From positions 1 to 42,473 of the forward strand of contig NZ_BCQP01000083.1 in the NCBI RefSeq assembly GCF_001552135.1: a DNA stretch of 42,473 bases, in the 5' to 3' direction. The translations under genes and the position numbers were made by a program. This document shows positions 1-8,963 of the stretch, in pieces. Every line of letters begins with the position of its first letter. The first letter of the stretch is position 1. The notes under the pieces are model-generated. The model worked only from the letters and a program-made list of their open reading frames with translations, had not been told where the DNA came from and did not search any database. The stretch comes from Actinomadura chibensis NBRC 106107. GTDB taxonomy: Bacteria; Actinomycetota; Actinomycetes; Streptosporangiales; Streptosporangiaceae.

Positions 1-1
1 G

Positions 2-646
2 CGGCGCGGCGCGCCGCCGCTGAACCTGCCGTCGCGGGCGCTCGGCGACCGCGGCAAGGAAGGCGGCAGCGGTGGCGGTGTGAGCGGCGGTGTCGGCGGC
101 GGCGTGAGCGGTGGCGGCGGCGCGGGCGAGCCGGTGGGCGCGCGGCCCGGCGGCGGGAAGCCGTCCACGGGCACGGGCGGCGGGACCGTCCGGCCGACGT
201 CCTGGTCCGGACGCGGCGGCAACAGCGGCGGCGTCAGCGGCGGCAACGGCGGAAGCGGCAGCGGCGGCTCAGGGTCCGGCGGTTCCGGCAGGTCGGGCGG
301 CTCGGGCGGTGGGTCGGGCGGCGTCTCGGGCGGCGGCAACGGCTCCGGTAGCGGCTCCGGGAACGGCGGGGGCGGCGGCTGGTTCGGCGGACGCTCGTCC
401 GGCGCGGCGGAGCGCGGCCGCGGCCGCCCCGGCGGCGGAAACAGCGGCAACAGCGGCGGTGGCGGTAGCGGCGGCGGGTCGGAGCCCGAGTCGAACGTGC
501 CGCGTCCGCGCGGGAACACCGGCGGCACCCCGCCGCGCAGCGGACCCGGCGGCGGGCAGACGCCGCCGCCCCTGTGGGGCAGGCGCGGCTCCGAGGCGGG
601 CCCGCCCATCCCGTTCTGGCTGCGTCCGGTCGACCGGGACGAGTGA
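2..646 (+). CDS. Gly-rich C-terminal part of a protein cut by the window edge
   Basis: The reading frame is open from base 2 and ends in TGA at 644-646, so the start lies upstream of the window. The visible 214 residues are low-complexity Gly/Ser/Arg/Pro with no fold I can recognise, ending in a short less repetitive tail (PIPFWLRPVDRDE). The stop overlaps the next ATG by one base (TGATG), so it is translationally coupled to a membrane protein and a wall hydrolase. That context fits a polytopic VirB6/TrbL-like secretion or conjugation subunit with a Gly-rich tail, but this is inference from neighbours. An internal ATG at 80 is not a credible start because the same composition continues upstream of it. 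Confidence 0.6.
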   Translation, partial: RRGAPPLNLPSRALGDRGKEGGSGGGVSGGVGGGVSGGGGAGEPVGARPGGGKPSTGTGGGTVRPTSWSGRGGNSGGVSGGNGGSGSGGSGSGGSGRSGGSGGGSGGVSGGGNGSGSGSGNGGGGGWFGGRSSGAAERGRGRPGGGNSGNSGGGGSGGGSEPESNVPRPRGNTGGTPPRSGPGGGQTPPPLWGRRGSEAGPPIPFWLRPVDRDE

Positions 647-1281
647 TGAACCTGAGCGAACGCCAGCGCAGGCTGCTGTTCGGCGGGCTCGTCGTGGTGC
701 TCGCGGTCGTCGGCGTCTACCTGACCGTGGCCGGGCCGGGCGACGACGACCACGGCGAACCGGACGCCCGCCCGCGCCCGACGGTGACGGCGACCGGGCC
801 CGCGTCCCCGCCCCCCGGCATCCAGGGCACGGTCGACCCGAACTCCTTCGACGTCTACCGGCTGCTGCCGTTCTCCCGGGAGGAGTTCGCCACCGCCGCC
901 GACCTGGCCGGACGGTTCGTCGCCGCGTACGGGACGTACCGCTACGACGAGCCCCCCGAGACCTACGCCGCCCGCCTGACCGCCCTCACCAGCGGCGACC
1001 TCGGCACGCAGCTCGCCCGCGACGCGTCCACCCCCGGCATCCTGGAGGAGCGGCGCCGCGAGCAGGTCGTCGCGCAGGGCTCGGCGAGCATCGACCAGGT
1101 CCGCGACATCGCCGACAACTCGATCATCTTCGTGGTGACCGGACGGCAGCAGGTCACCAAGGCGGGCAAGACCAGCGGCGACAGCAAGCGGTACGCCGTG
1201 ACGGTCGCCCGCGACGGCAACTCCCTGAAGGTCTACTCGTTCCAGCCGGCCGACGCGGGGCAGGCGGGTGACACGGGATGA
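646..1281 (+). CDS. Single-pass membrane protein of unknown function, operon partner of the wall hydrolase
   Basis: 211 residues. A short charged N-terminus (MNLSERQRRL) is followed by one hydrophobic helix at about residues 10-27, then an acidic/Pro-rich linker and a soluble domain of about 150 residues that should face outward. The soluble part begins near GTVDPNSFDVYRLLPFSREE and ends in a strand-rich region, a layout common to periplasmic-type accessory subunits of Gram-positive conjugation or secretion loci. No catalytic motif is visible. The start at 646 overlaps the upstream stop by one base and the stop overlaps the next ATG (ATGA at 1278-1281), so all three genes are coupled. The function is unknown; I infer that it is a structural partner of the hydrolase. 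Confidence 0.72.
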   Translation: MNLSERQRRLLFGGLVVVLAVVGVYLTVAGPGDDDHGEPDARPRPTVTATGPASPPPGIQGTVDPNSFDVYRLLPFSREEFATAADLAGRFVAAYGTYRYDEPPETYAARLTALTSGDLGTQLARDASTPGILEERRREQVVAQGSASIDQVRDIADNSIIFVVTGRQQVTKAGKTSGDSKRYAVTVARDGNSLKVYSFQPADAGQAGDTG

Positions 1282-2330
1282 ACCGGCGGCTGCTGATCGC
1301 CGGCGCGCTCTGCCTCGCCGCGTCCGCGTTCGCCGCGCTGCTGATCGTCCCGGTCCTGTTCGGGACGAGCCGGTTCATGTTCGGCGGCGGCATGGCGGGC
1401 GGCGGCGGCTGCGTCGACACCTCCGGCGCCGACGCCCAGCCCGCGGCGGCGACCGACGCGAAGGCCATCCCGGCGAACTACCTCGACCTCTACAAGGGCG
1501 CGGGGCGCGCGTACGGCATCCCGTGGAACGTCCTCGCCGGGATCGGGAAGGTCGAGACGGGCCACGGCACGTCCACGCTCCCGGGTGTGAAGAGCGGGGA
1601 GAACTACGCGGGCGCGGGCGGCCCGATGCAGTTCCTCGCCGCGACGTGGAAGGCGTTCGCGGTCGACGGGAACAAGGACGGCCGCAAGGACCGCTACGAC
1701 CCGGCCGACGCGATCCCGACCGCCGCCGCCTACCTGAAGCACAACGGCGCCCCGCAGCGGATGCGGACCGCGATCTTCCAGTACAACCATTCCTGGGAGT
1801 ACGTGAACCTCGTCCTGGACTGGGCGGAGAAGTACGTCGGCGGCGACTTCAAGGTCGTCCAGGCGAACGGGATCGACTGCGCCGACAACGACCTCCCGCT
1901 GAACGCCTCGGAGCTCGTCCGGAAGATCATCACGTTCGCGATGGCGCAGCGCGGCAAGCCGTACGTGTTCGGCGCGAACGGCCCCGACGCCTGGGACTGC
2001 TCCAGCCTGATCCAGGCCGCGTACCGGTCGGCGGGCCTCGCGATCCCGCGCACGACGTTCGAGCAGTGGCCGTACGGCGTGAAGGTCGGCAAGGGCAAGG
2101 AGCTGCCCGGCGACCTGGTGTTCTTCAACTCCGGACCGGGGACGTCGTCCAACAGCCCCGGCCATGTCGGCATGGTGATCGGCAACGGCAAGATGATCGT
2201 GGCGAGCTGCTCGACGTGCGTCCCGGCGATCGGGGTGAAGTCGTACAAGCGGCCCGACTGGGTGGGGGTGACGCGGCCGCTGGCGCGTCCCGACCTGCAG
2301 AAGAAGGTCGACGCGCTGGCCGGCGGGTAG
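1278..2330 (+). CDS. Bifunctional lytic transglycosylase / NlpC-P60 (C40) peptidoglycan hydrolase
   Basis: 350 residues. The N-terminal membrane anchor (residues ~4-24) is followed by an SLT domain (about 65-190) with the catalytic Glu in GIGKVETGHG and the GPMQFLAATW motif, then an NlpC/P60 domain (about 210-340) with the catalytic Cys in WDCSSLIQAAY and His in GHVGMVIG. This pair cleaves both glycan and peptide of the wall. Two-domain enzymes of this type accompany Gram-positive conjugation and type IV-like secretion loci, where they open the wall for the channel. The start overlaps the preceding stop as ATGA. The 3' end faces the MarR gene nine bases away, closing this operon. Assignment to wall hydrolysis is firm; assignment to secretion is inferred. 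Confidence 0.9.
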   Translation: MNRRLLIAGALCLAASAFAALLIVPVLFGTSRFMFGGGMAGGGGCVDTSGADAQPAAATDAKAIPANYLDLYKGAGRAYGIPWNVLAGIGKVETGHGTSTLPGVKSGENYAGAGGPMQFLAATWKAFAVDGNKDGRKDRYDPADAIPTAAAYLKHNGAPQRMRTAIFQYNHSWEYVNLVLDWAEKYVGGDFKVVQANGIDCADNDLPLNASELVRKIITFAMAQRGKPYVFGANGPDAWDCSSLIQAAYRSAGLAIPRTTFEQWPYGVKVGKGKELPGDLVFFNSGPGTSSNSPGHVGMVIGNGKMIVASCSTCVPAIGVKSYKRPDWVGVTRPLARPDLQKKVDALAGG

Positions 2331-2339
2331 CGCGGCGGG

Positions 2340-2864
2340 CTAGCGGTAGCGGCGCCTGCCGATGACGAGCAGGAGGTCGCGGAGCGCGTCGGCGGCGTCC
2401 CGGACGTCGCCCGCCGGGACGCCCGCCATGACCTCCTCGTGCGCGTCGGCGGACGCGGCGAGGGCGCGCTCGGTGACCCGCAGCCCGACCGGGGTGAGCT
2501 GCACGAACCGGCTGCGCGCGTCCCCGGCGTTGGCCTCCCGCTCGACGTAGCCCGCCTTCTGCAGCCGCTGCAGGACGTTGCTCGTCCCGCCGGAGGTGAG
2601 GAACGCGGACCGGGTCAGCTCGCTCGGCCGCAGCCGGTACGGCTCGCCCTCCCGCCGCAGGACGGTCAGCACCTCGAACTCGGCGTAGGTGAGGCCCAGC
2701 TCGGCGAGGTCGGCGCGGAGGGCCTGCTGGAGGAGCATCGTGATCCGCCCGGCCCGCTTGCCGACCTCCAGCATCGCGATGAGCGGCTCGGTGAGGCCGT
2801 CCCGCCGCCAGGTCTCGGCGACCGCGTCGATGTCGTCCCGCGCTCCGCCGTCGTTTGCTCGCAC
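2340..2864 (-). CDS. MarR-family transcriptional regulator
   Basis: 174 residues from a GTG start at 2864 (VRANDGGARDD); the frame stays open further upstream but would run through the operator region and into the divergent gene. A winged helix-turn-helix spans roughly residues 50-125: YAEFEVLTVLRREG, then the recognition region LTSGGTSNVLQRLQKAGYV and the wing DARSRFVQLT. Flanking helices give the usual dimerisation parts, and the length is normal for MarR. It is divergent from an amidohydrolase gene, with 61 bp between them containing an AT-rich inverted repeat. The usual reading is a repressor of itself and of the neighbour, released by a small ligand. The ligand is not evident. Confidence 0.85.
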   Translation of the reverse strand: MRANDGGARDDIDAVAETWRRDGLTEPLIAMLEVGKRAGRITMLLQQALRADLAELGLTYAEFEVLTVLRREGEPYRLRPSELTRSAFLTSGGTSNVLQRLQKAGYVEREANAGDARSRFVQLTPVGLRVTERALAASADAHEEVMAGVPAGDVRDAADALRDLLLVIGRRRYR

Positions 2865-2892
2865 GCGCCGAGGATACTCGCTGGCACTATTG

Positions 2893-2920
2893 CTTTCTAA
2901 AAAGCTTCTTTCTAAGCTTT
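2893..2920. promoter_or_regulatory. Probable MarR operator between the divergent genes
   Basis: The AT-rich island contains the inverted repeat AAAGCTT-N6-AAGCTTT (2901-2907 and 2914-2920) and a direct repeat CTTTCTAA at 2893-2900 and 2908-2915, 15 bp apart. In a genome this GC-rich such a patch stands out. It lies 5 bp before the amidohydrolase ATG and about 30 bp from the MarR start, as expected for a shared operator. The protein-DNA pairing is inferred. Confidence 0.6.
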
Positions 2921-2925
2921 GCCGC

Positions 2926-4233
2926 ATGACGACTTCCATGCTCATCCGGGACGGGCTCGTGATCGACACCGACCCCGTGCCCGCCGTCCTCGGGCGCGCC
3001 GACGTGCTCGTCCGGGACGGCCTGATCGCCGCCGTCGGCCCCGGCCTCCACGCCCCGCCGGACGCCGACGTGCTCGACGCGACCGGCCGCCTCGTCCTGC
3101 CGGGGTTCGTCGACACGCACCGGCACGTCTGGCAGGCGGCCGTCCGCGCGACGCTGCCCGACGCGACGCTGCCCGCCTACCTGGAGCGGATCCTCGGCGG
3201 GCTGGCGCCCCGGTACCGTCCGGACGACGTGTTCACCGGGACGCTCGCGGGCGCCCTGGAGTGCCTCGACTCCGGCGTCACGACGCTGGTCGACTGGTCG
3301 AACATCCAGCTTGGGCCGGGCCACACCGACGCGAGCGTCGCGGCGCTGCGCGACTCCGGGATCCGGGCCGTGTTCGGCTACTGCTACGGCGGTGACGGGG
3401 ACCTCGACGCGCTCGCCGCCGAGACCGCCCGCGTCCGCCGCGCCCACTTCGACGGCTCAGGCGGCTCCGGCGGCTCGGGCGGAACGGTCGGCATGGCCAT
3501 GGCCGCGCTCGGCCCGGAGATCGCGGGGGAGGAGCGGGCGCTGCGCGAATGGCGGCTGGCGCGCGACCTGGACCTGCCGATCACCGTGCACATGGGCGGC
3601 TTCGGGCCGGAGAGCGCCGCCCGCGGCCTGGCCTTCCTCGACGCGCACGGCCTCTGGGACCGTCCGGCGACCTACGTCCACGCGAACCACTACACCGGCG
3701 ACGAGTTCAAGCGCCTCGCCGCCCACGGCGGGACGTTCTCCGCCACCCCGGCCGTCGAGGCGATCCTCGACATCGGCCCGCCGCCCACCGGACGGGCCCG
3801 CGCGGCGGGCGCCCCCACCGGCCTCGGCGCCGACGTCGTCACGAGCGGCCCCGGCGACATGTTCTCGATCATGCGGGCCGCCTACGTCCTGGAGCGCGGC
3901 CGCCCCGGCGGCGCGGGCCTCGGCCTCACCGCCGCCGACGTCCTGCGGATGGCGACGATCGAGGGCGCGGAGGCGATCGGGCTCGCGGACGTCACCGGGT
4001 CCCTGGCGCCGGGCAAGCAGGCGGACGTGCTCGTCCTGCGCACCGACACGCTGGGCCTCGCGGTGGCGCACGACCCGGTCGCCGCCGTCGTCCTGTCGGC
4101 GGACGTCCGCAACGTGGACACCGTGCTCGTCGGCGGCCGGGTGGTGAAGCGCGGCGGGGCGCTGCTGGGCCAGGACGTCCCGGCCCTGCTCACGGCGCTG
4201 GCGGAGTCGGCCGGGCGCCTCACCGCCGCCTGA
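2926..4233 (+). CDS. Amidohydrolase-superfamily deaminase/chlorohydrolase (TrzA/AtzB/8-oxoguanine deaminase-like)
   Basis: 435 residues from ATG 2926. The N-terminal beta-sandwich strand (MLIRDGLVIDTDPVP) leads to the metal motif FVDTHRHVWQ (HxH), then ITVHMGG and TYVHANHY with further metal-ligand His residues, and GLGADVVTSGPGDMFSIM carrying the expected Asp. The C-terminal strand region includes SLAPGKQADVLVLRTD, which is typical of this branch. Members hydrolyse amine or chloride from purine- or triazine-like rings; the substrate here cannot be read from the sequence. No Shine-Dalgarno sequence is evident before the ATG, so the message may be leaderless. An in-frame ATG at 2938 is an alternative start. 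Control by the divergent MarR gene is likely. A Gly/Ser run (about residues 176-186) is an insertion outside the core motifs. Confidence 0.87.
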   Translation: MTTSMLIRDGLVIDTDPVPAVLGRADVLVRDGLIAAVGPGLHAPPDADVLDATGRLVLPGFVDTHRHVWQAAVRATLPDATLPAYLERILGGLAPRYRPDDVFTGTLAGALECLDSGVTTLVDWSNIQLGPGHTDASVAALRDSGIRAVFGYCYGGDGDLDALAAETARVRRAHFDGSGGSGGSGGTVGMAMAALGPEIAGEERALREWRLARDLDLPITVHMGGFGPESAARGLAFLDAHGLWDRPATYVHANHYTGDEFKRLAAHGGTFSATPAVEAILDIGPPPTGRARAAGAPTGLGADVVTSGPGDMFSIMRAAYVLERGRPGGAGLGLTAADVLRMATIEGAEAIGLADVTGSLAPGKQADVLVLRTDTLGLAVAHDPVAAVVLSADVRNVDTVLVGGRVVKRGGALLGQDVPALLTALAESAGRLTAA

Positions 4234-4302
4234 CGCCGCGCCCGCCGTTCCGCGCCGCCGTTCCGCCGCCGGACGCGCGGCGGACGGATAATGCGGAGGG
4301 GA

Positions 4303-5151
4303 ATGACGGACCGGCGTGGCATGCTGATCCGCGTGGAGCCCGAGACCAAGGAGTCACAGCCGACCGAGGAGTCCGACACGACGACCGAGCCGCAGATCAC
4401 CGTCCGGGTGGCGGACGAGCTGCTCATGTTCCTGCCCGCCGTCCGCCGCGCGCCGGTGTGCCGCGTGGCCTGCGACGGCACGTCCACGCTGGGGCATCTC
4501 GTGGAGTCGCTCGGCGTCCCGCTGCCGGAGGCCGGTCCGATGACGGTCGGCGGCGAGCCCGCCGGGCCGGCCACGCGTCCGGCGCCGGGCGACGAGGTGG
4601 CGGTGGCGGCGGTGCCGCGGCCGCAGGCCGTCCCGCTGGAGCCGGGGCAGGTCGCGCCGCGCTTCCTGCTGGACGTCCACCTCGGCACGCTCGCCCGCCG
4701 GATGCGCCTGCTCGGCCTCGACACCGCCTACCACAACGACATGGACGACCCGGCGCTCGTCGTCCAGGCGAACGAGGAGCGCCGCGTCCTGCTCACCCAG
4801 GACCGCGGGCTCCTGCGCCGCCGGGCGCTGTGGTTCGGCGCGTACGTGCGCGGCTCCCAGCCCGACGACCAGCTCCGCGACCTGCTCGACCGGTTCGCCC
4901 CGGTCCAGCGCCCGTGGACGCGCTGCACCGCCTGCAACGGCGAGCTCGTCCCGGTCGCCAAGGAGGAGATCGAGAGCGCCCTCCAGGCGGGCACGCGCCG
5001 CAGCTACGACGTCTACGGCCGCTGCTCGGACTGCGGCAAGATCTACTGGCGCGGCGCGCACGGCGACCACCTGGAGCGGATCGTCCGCGAGGCCCGCGCC
5101 TGCGCCGCCGCCTCCGGAACCGCCTCCGGAGCCGGGCGGTGCGCGCCGTGA
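4303..5151 (+). CDS. Mut7-C RNase-domain protein with N-terminal ubiquitin-like (Mut7-C_UBL) domain
   Basis: 282 residues. The N-terminal part (about residues 30-110, ITVRVADELLMFLP to GDEVAVAAVPR) has the small beta-grasp look of the Mut7-C ubiquitin-like domain. The C-terminal half (about 120-265) is the PIN-like Mut7-C domain: PRFLLDVHLGTLARRMRLLG, acidic residues at DMDD, LTQDRGLLRRR and a C-terminal zinc-binding pair RCTACNGEL / GRCSDCGKIYW. These proteins are predicted RNases or toxin-like nucleases; substrates are mostly unknown. A GATAAT hexamer at 4287-4292 would start transcription close to ATG 4303, so I chose that start. ATG 4321 is the alternative. It overlaps the NUDIX gene, so the two are co-translated. 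Confidence 0.8.
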   Translation: MTDRRGMLIRVEPETKESQPTEESDTTTEPQITVRVADELLMFLPAVRRAPVCRVACDGTSTLGHLVESLGVPLPEAGPMTVGGEPAGPATRPAPGDEVAVAAVPRPQAVPLEPGQVAPRFLLDVHLGTLARRMRLLGLDTAYHNDMDDPALVVQANEERRVLLTQDRGLLRRRALWFGAYVRGSQPDDQLRDLLDRFAPVQRPWTRCTACNGELVPVAKEEIESALQAGTRRSYDVYGRCSDCGKIYWRGAHGDHLERIVREARACAAASGTASGAGRCAP

Positions 5152-5558
5152 TCGTCGTCGTGGGCGCGGCGATCATCTCCGGCGGACGGCTGCTGACCGC
5201 GCAGCGCGCCGAGCCGCCGCACATGGCGGGCGGCTGGGAGCTGCCGGGCGGCAAGGTCGACCCGGGGGAGTCCGACGAGGACGCGCTCGTCCGCGAGTGC
5301 GAGGAGGAGCTGGCCGTCAAGGTGCGGCTGGAGCGCCGGGTCGGCGGCGACTGGCGGCTCAGCGACAGCGCCCTCCTGCGCGTGTGGACGGCCCGCCTCG
5401 TCGAGGGCGAGCCGCGCGCCCTGGAGCACCTCGCGCTGCGCTGGCTGACGCCCGCCGAACTGTACGAGGTCGACTGGCTGCCGGGCGACCGCCCGGTGAT
5501 CGACGTCCTCGCGGCGGACGCCCCGGCCTACGGCCTCGGCGTCGATCCCGGAGAGTGA
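5139..5558 (+). CDS. NUDIX hydrolase, MutT-like nucleotide pyrophosphohydrolase
   Basis: 139 residues. The NUDIX box GGKVDPGESDEDALVRECEE is nearly canonical (Gx5Ex7REUxEE), with the later Gly replaced by Ala. The short single-domain length, the N-terminal strand VIVVVGAAIISGGRLLTAQR and GGWELPGGK fit the MutT/8-oxo-dGTP or CTP pyrophosphohydrolase group, which cleans the nucleotide pool. Two starts are possible: GTG 5139, preceded by GGAG with good spacing, and GTG 5148, which overlaps the upstream stop as GTGA. I chose 5139. Co-translation with a nuclease-like gene suggests a shared nucleotide-metabolism theme, but that is only association. Confidence 0.86.
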   Translation: MRAVIVVVGAAIISGGRLLTAQRAEPPHMAGGWELPGGKVDPGESDEDALVRECEEELAVKVRLERRVGGDWRLSDSALLRVWTARLVEGEPRALEHLALRWLTPAELYEVDWLPGDRPVIDVLAADAPAYGLGVDPGE

Positions 5559-5571
5559 CGGAGAGAGTGAC

Positions 5572-5603
5572 GGGGGCTTCCTGCCGCGCCGCAGGAAGCC
5601 CCC
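5572..5603. terminator. Rho-independent-type hairpin between convergent genes
   Basis: Perfect 13-bp stem (GGGGGCTTCCTGC, 5572-5584; complement 5591-5603) with a 6-base loop. It sits between the NUDIX stop and the convergent NlpC/P60 stop, so it can serve both directions. There is no U-tract, as is usual in actinomycetes. Confidence 0.85.
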
Positions 5604-5636
5604 GACGTCTCATCCCTCGATGACGCCCGCGCCCGC

Positions 5637-6650
5637 TCAGGAGATGCGGTTGGCGCCCGCGAAGTCGGACCGGTCGGACAGCTTGGAGATCTTCACCACA
5701 TCGCCGGTCTGCGGCGCGTGCAGGAACTTGCCGTCGCCGAGGTAGATCCCCATGTGGTGCAGGTTGGAGCCGAAGTACACGAGGTCGCCGGAGCGCAGTG
5801 CGCCGCGCGAGACCTTCGTCCCCATCGCGAACAGGTCGCCGGTGTAGTGCGGCAGGCCCGGCCTGCCGACCTGGGCGTACGCCCAGACGACGAGCCCGGA
5901 GCAGTCGAAGCCGCTCGGCCCGGCGGCGGCCCACACATACGGCGAGCCGATCTTGGTGAGCGCCTTGCGGGCCATCTTCGCGGGCAGGTCCGAGCCCTTG
6001 ACGGTCGCGCTCAGGCCGGTGCGCGGGTCGCGGACGTGCGTGGTGGTGAGCTTGTCGAGCCGCTTCATCACCTCGGCGACCTTGGCGCGGGCGGCGGCGC
6101 GGGCCTGCTTGGCGTCCTCCGCCGCCTTCTTGACCTGCGCGGTCTTGGCCTCCGCCGCACGCTGCGCGGACTCGGCCTGGTCGATCTGCTTCTGCAGCGC
6201 CTTCACGGCCGTGGCCTGGTTCTGCGCGAGGAAGGCGCGGTCGGACAGGCCGTCCGGGGAGCCGCTGGAACCGAAGATCGCGTCGGGTGCGCCGGTCATG
6301 TAGTTCGCCGCGGCCAGTTGCCCGAGCCGTTCCCGCGCGGGCGCGGCGGCGGCGCGCAGCCGCGCGGCCTCGGCGGCGGCGGCGCGCTGCGCCTGCATCG
6401 CCTTGCCCAGGTCGACGCGGGTCTTGTTGTACTTCTCGGTGAGGATCTCGGCCTCTTCGTTCAGCGCGTCCAGGCTCTTGCGAAGGCCCTTCTCCGTCGT
6501 CGGCGCGGGGCTCGGGGTCGCGGCGGCGGTGAGCGCGGCCACGGGCGCGGCGTGGGCGGCGACGGGCGCGGCGGCGCCGAGGCCGATGACGAGCAGCGTG
6601 GCGGCGGTGGCGGCGGGCGTGATCCGCCGCCGGTGCGGAGCCGGTGTCAA
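5637..6650 (-). CDS. Secreted NlpC/P60 endopeptidase with coiled-coil (RipA/PcsB-like wall hydrolase)
   Basis: 337 residues from a TTG start at 6650 preceded by GAGGAGAGGAG. This start gives an ideal signal peptide: LTPAPHRRRIT, then a hydrophobic stretch ending PVAAHA. Residues ~50-200 are two Ala/Lys/Glu-rich coiled coils (TEKGLRKSLDALNEEAEILTE onward; ALQKQIDQAESAQRAAEAK), and the C-terminal ~115 residues form NlpC/P60 with catalytic Cys in FDCSGLVVWAY and His in HHMGIYLG. Such proteins cut peptidoglycan stem peptides during growth or division, with the coiled coil restraining activity until recruited. The 5' leader holds a c-di-AMP riboswitch, a frequent partner of actinobacterial wall hydrolases. 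Longer start choices would place the signal peptide internally and overlap the riboswitch. Confidence 0.9.
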   Translation of the reverse strand: MTPAPHRRRITPAATAATLLVIGLGAAAPVAAHAAPVAALTAAATPSPAPTTEKGLRKSLDALNEEAEILTEKYNKTRVDLGKAMQAQRAAAAEAARLRAAAAPARERLGQLAAANYMTGAPDAIFGSSGSPDGLSDRAFLAQNQATAVKALQKQIDQAESAQRAAEAKTAQVKKAAEDAKQARAAARAKVAEVMKRLDKLTTTHVRDPRTGLSATVKGSDLPAKMARKALTKIGSPYVWAAAGPSGFDCSGLVVWAYAQVGRPGLPHYTGDLFAMGTKVSRGALRSGDLVYFGSNLHHMGIYLGDGKFLHAPQTGDVVKISKLSDRSDFAGANRIS

Positions 6651-6671
6651 ACCGGTGCTCTCCTCTCCTCG

Positions 6672-6798
6672 CGCGCCTACCGGGTTAGCTGACGGGTTCG
6701 GGCCAGGAGTCGCCCTACGGCGCGCCCTCGCGGGGCGCGTCGATTCACCCCGGGGGGGTTGGGTCCCCGGTTCTCCCGGCGTGCGGGAGATTCGGCGC
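6672..6798 (-). promoter_or_regulatory. c-di-AMP riboswitch (ydaO-yuaA class)
   Basis: On the minus strand the leader shows the conserved ydaO blocks in order: GCGCCGAA opening the P1 side (about 6798), a hairpin (CTCCC/GGGAG), GGGGACCCA (6768-6760), GGGGTGAAT (6751-6743), a G+C hairpin, TAGGGCGACTCC (6717-6706) and CCGTCAGCTAACC (6695-6683), closed by GGTAGGCGC. It ends about 20 bases before the TTG start of the wall hydrolase. The class binds c-di-AMP and generally turns expression off when the ligand is high. Identification rests on these motifs and is strong; exact ends are approximate. Confidence 0.93.
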
Positions 6799-6847
6799 TC
6801 CGGCCGCAGCCCCGGGGGGTGGGACTCCGGACGGCCGGATCTCGGGC

Positions 6848-6877
6848 AGATTACAAAGGATCGGCAAAGTTGGCGAA
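6848..6877 (-). promoter_or_regulatory. Probable promoter of the riboswitch-controlled wall hydrolase
   Basis: Minus strand: TTCGCC (6877-6872), an 18-base spacer and TAATCT (6853-6848). A start of transcription near 6841 would give a leader of about 190 bases that just contains the whole riboswitch. The -35 is weak; placement relative to the aptamer is the main support. Confidence 0.5.
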
Positions 6878-6976
6878 TCGGCCCGGCCACGGCGGGCCGG
6901 TCCGAACGCCCCCGCGGACCGTTCCCGGACGGCCCGCGCGGCCCGTGCGCCGGGGCGGGCGGCGCACGCGGGGAAG

Positions 6977-6982
6977 TAGAAT
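6977..6982 (+). promoter_or_regulatory. -10 element of typA
   Basis: TAGAAT, a good match to the housekeeping -10, lies 56 bases before the typA ATG and is one of few AT-rich hexamers in this spacer. No clear -35 is visible. The predicted leader would be about 50 bases and includes AAGGCG as a ribosome-binding site. Confidence 0.5.
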
Positions 6983-7038
6983 GGGTGGCTGCCGCCTGTC
7001 TGCGGTGAAACCCGAACTCTCACGCAAGGCGAACCCGC

Positions 7039-8892
<1,854 letters not shown>

Positions 8893-8907
8893 CCCGCTGA
8901 ACGCGCC

Positions 8908-8946
8908 GAAAGGGGCGGCCCGCCGATCCGGCGGGCCGCCCCTTTC
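8908..8946. terminator. Strong bidirectional terminator hairpin
   Basis: Perfect 18-bp stem (8908-8925 with 8929-8946) and a 3-base loop, flanked by A/T ends (GAAAGGGG...CCCCTTTC). It lies between the typA stop and the convergent FHA gene stop and can end both transcripts. Confidence 0.92.
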
Positions 8947-8963
8947 GCTCTGCTCGTGCGCTG

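Noticed and set aside
80..646. PE_PGRS-like protein starting at 80
   Set aside because: The frame is open to the window edge and lacks a PE domain; Gly-richness alone is not evidence.
111..1271. Long Arg/Ala-rich open frames overlapping the first genes
   Set aside because: They are GC-frame shadows without family motifs; the Gly-rich and membrane-protein frames have proper overlaps and structure.
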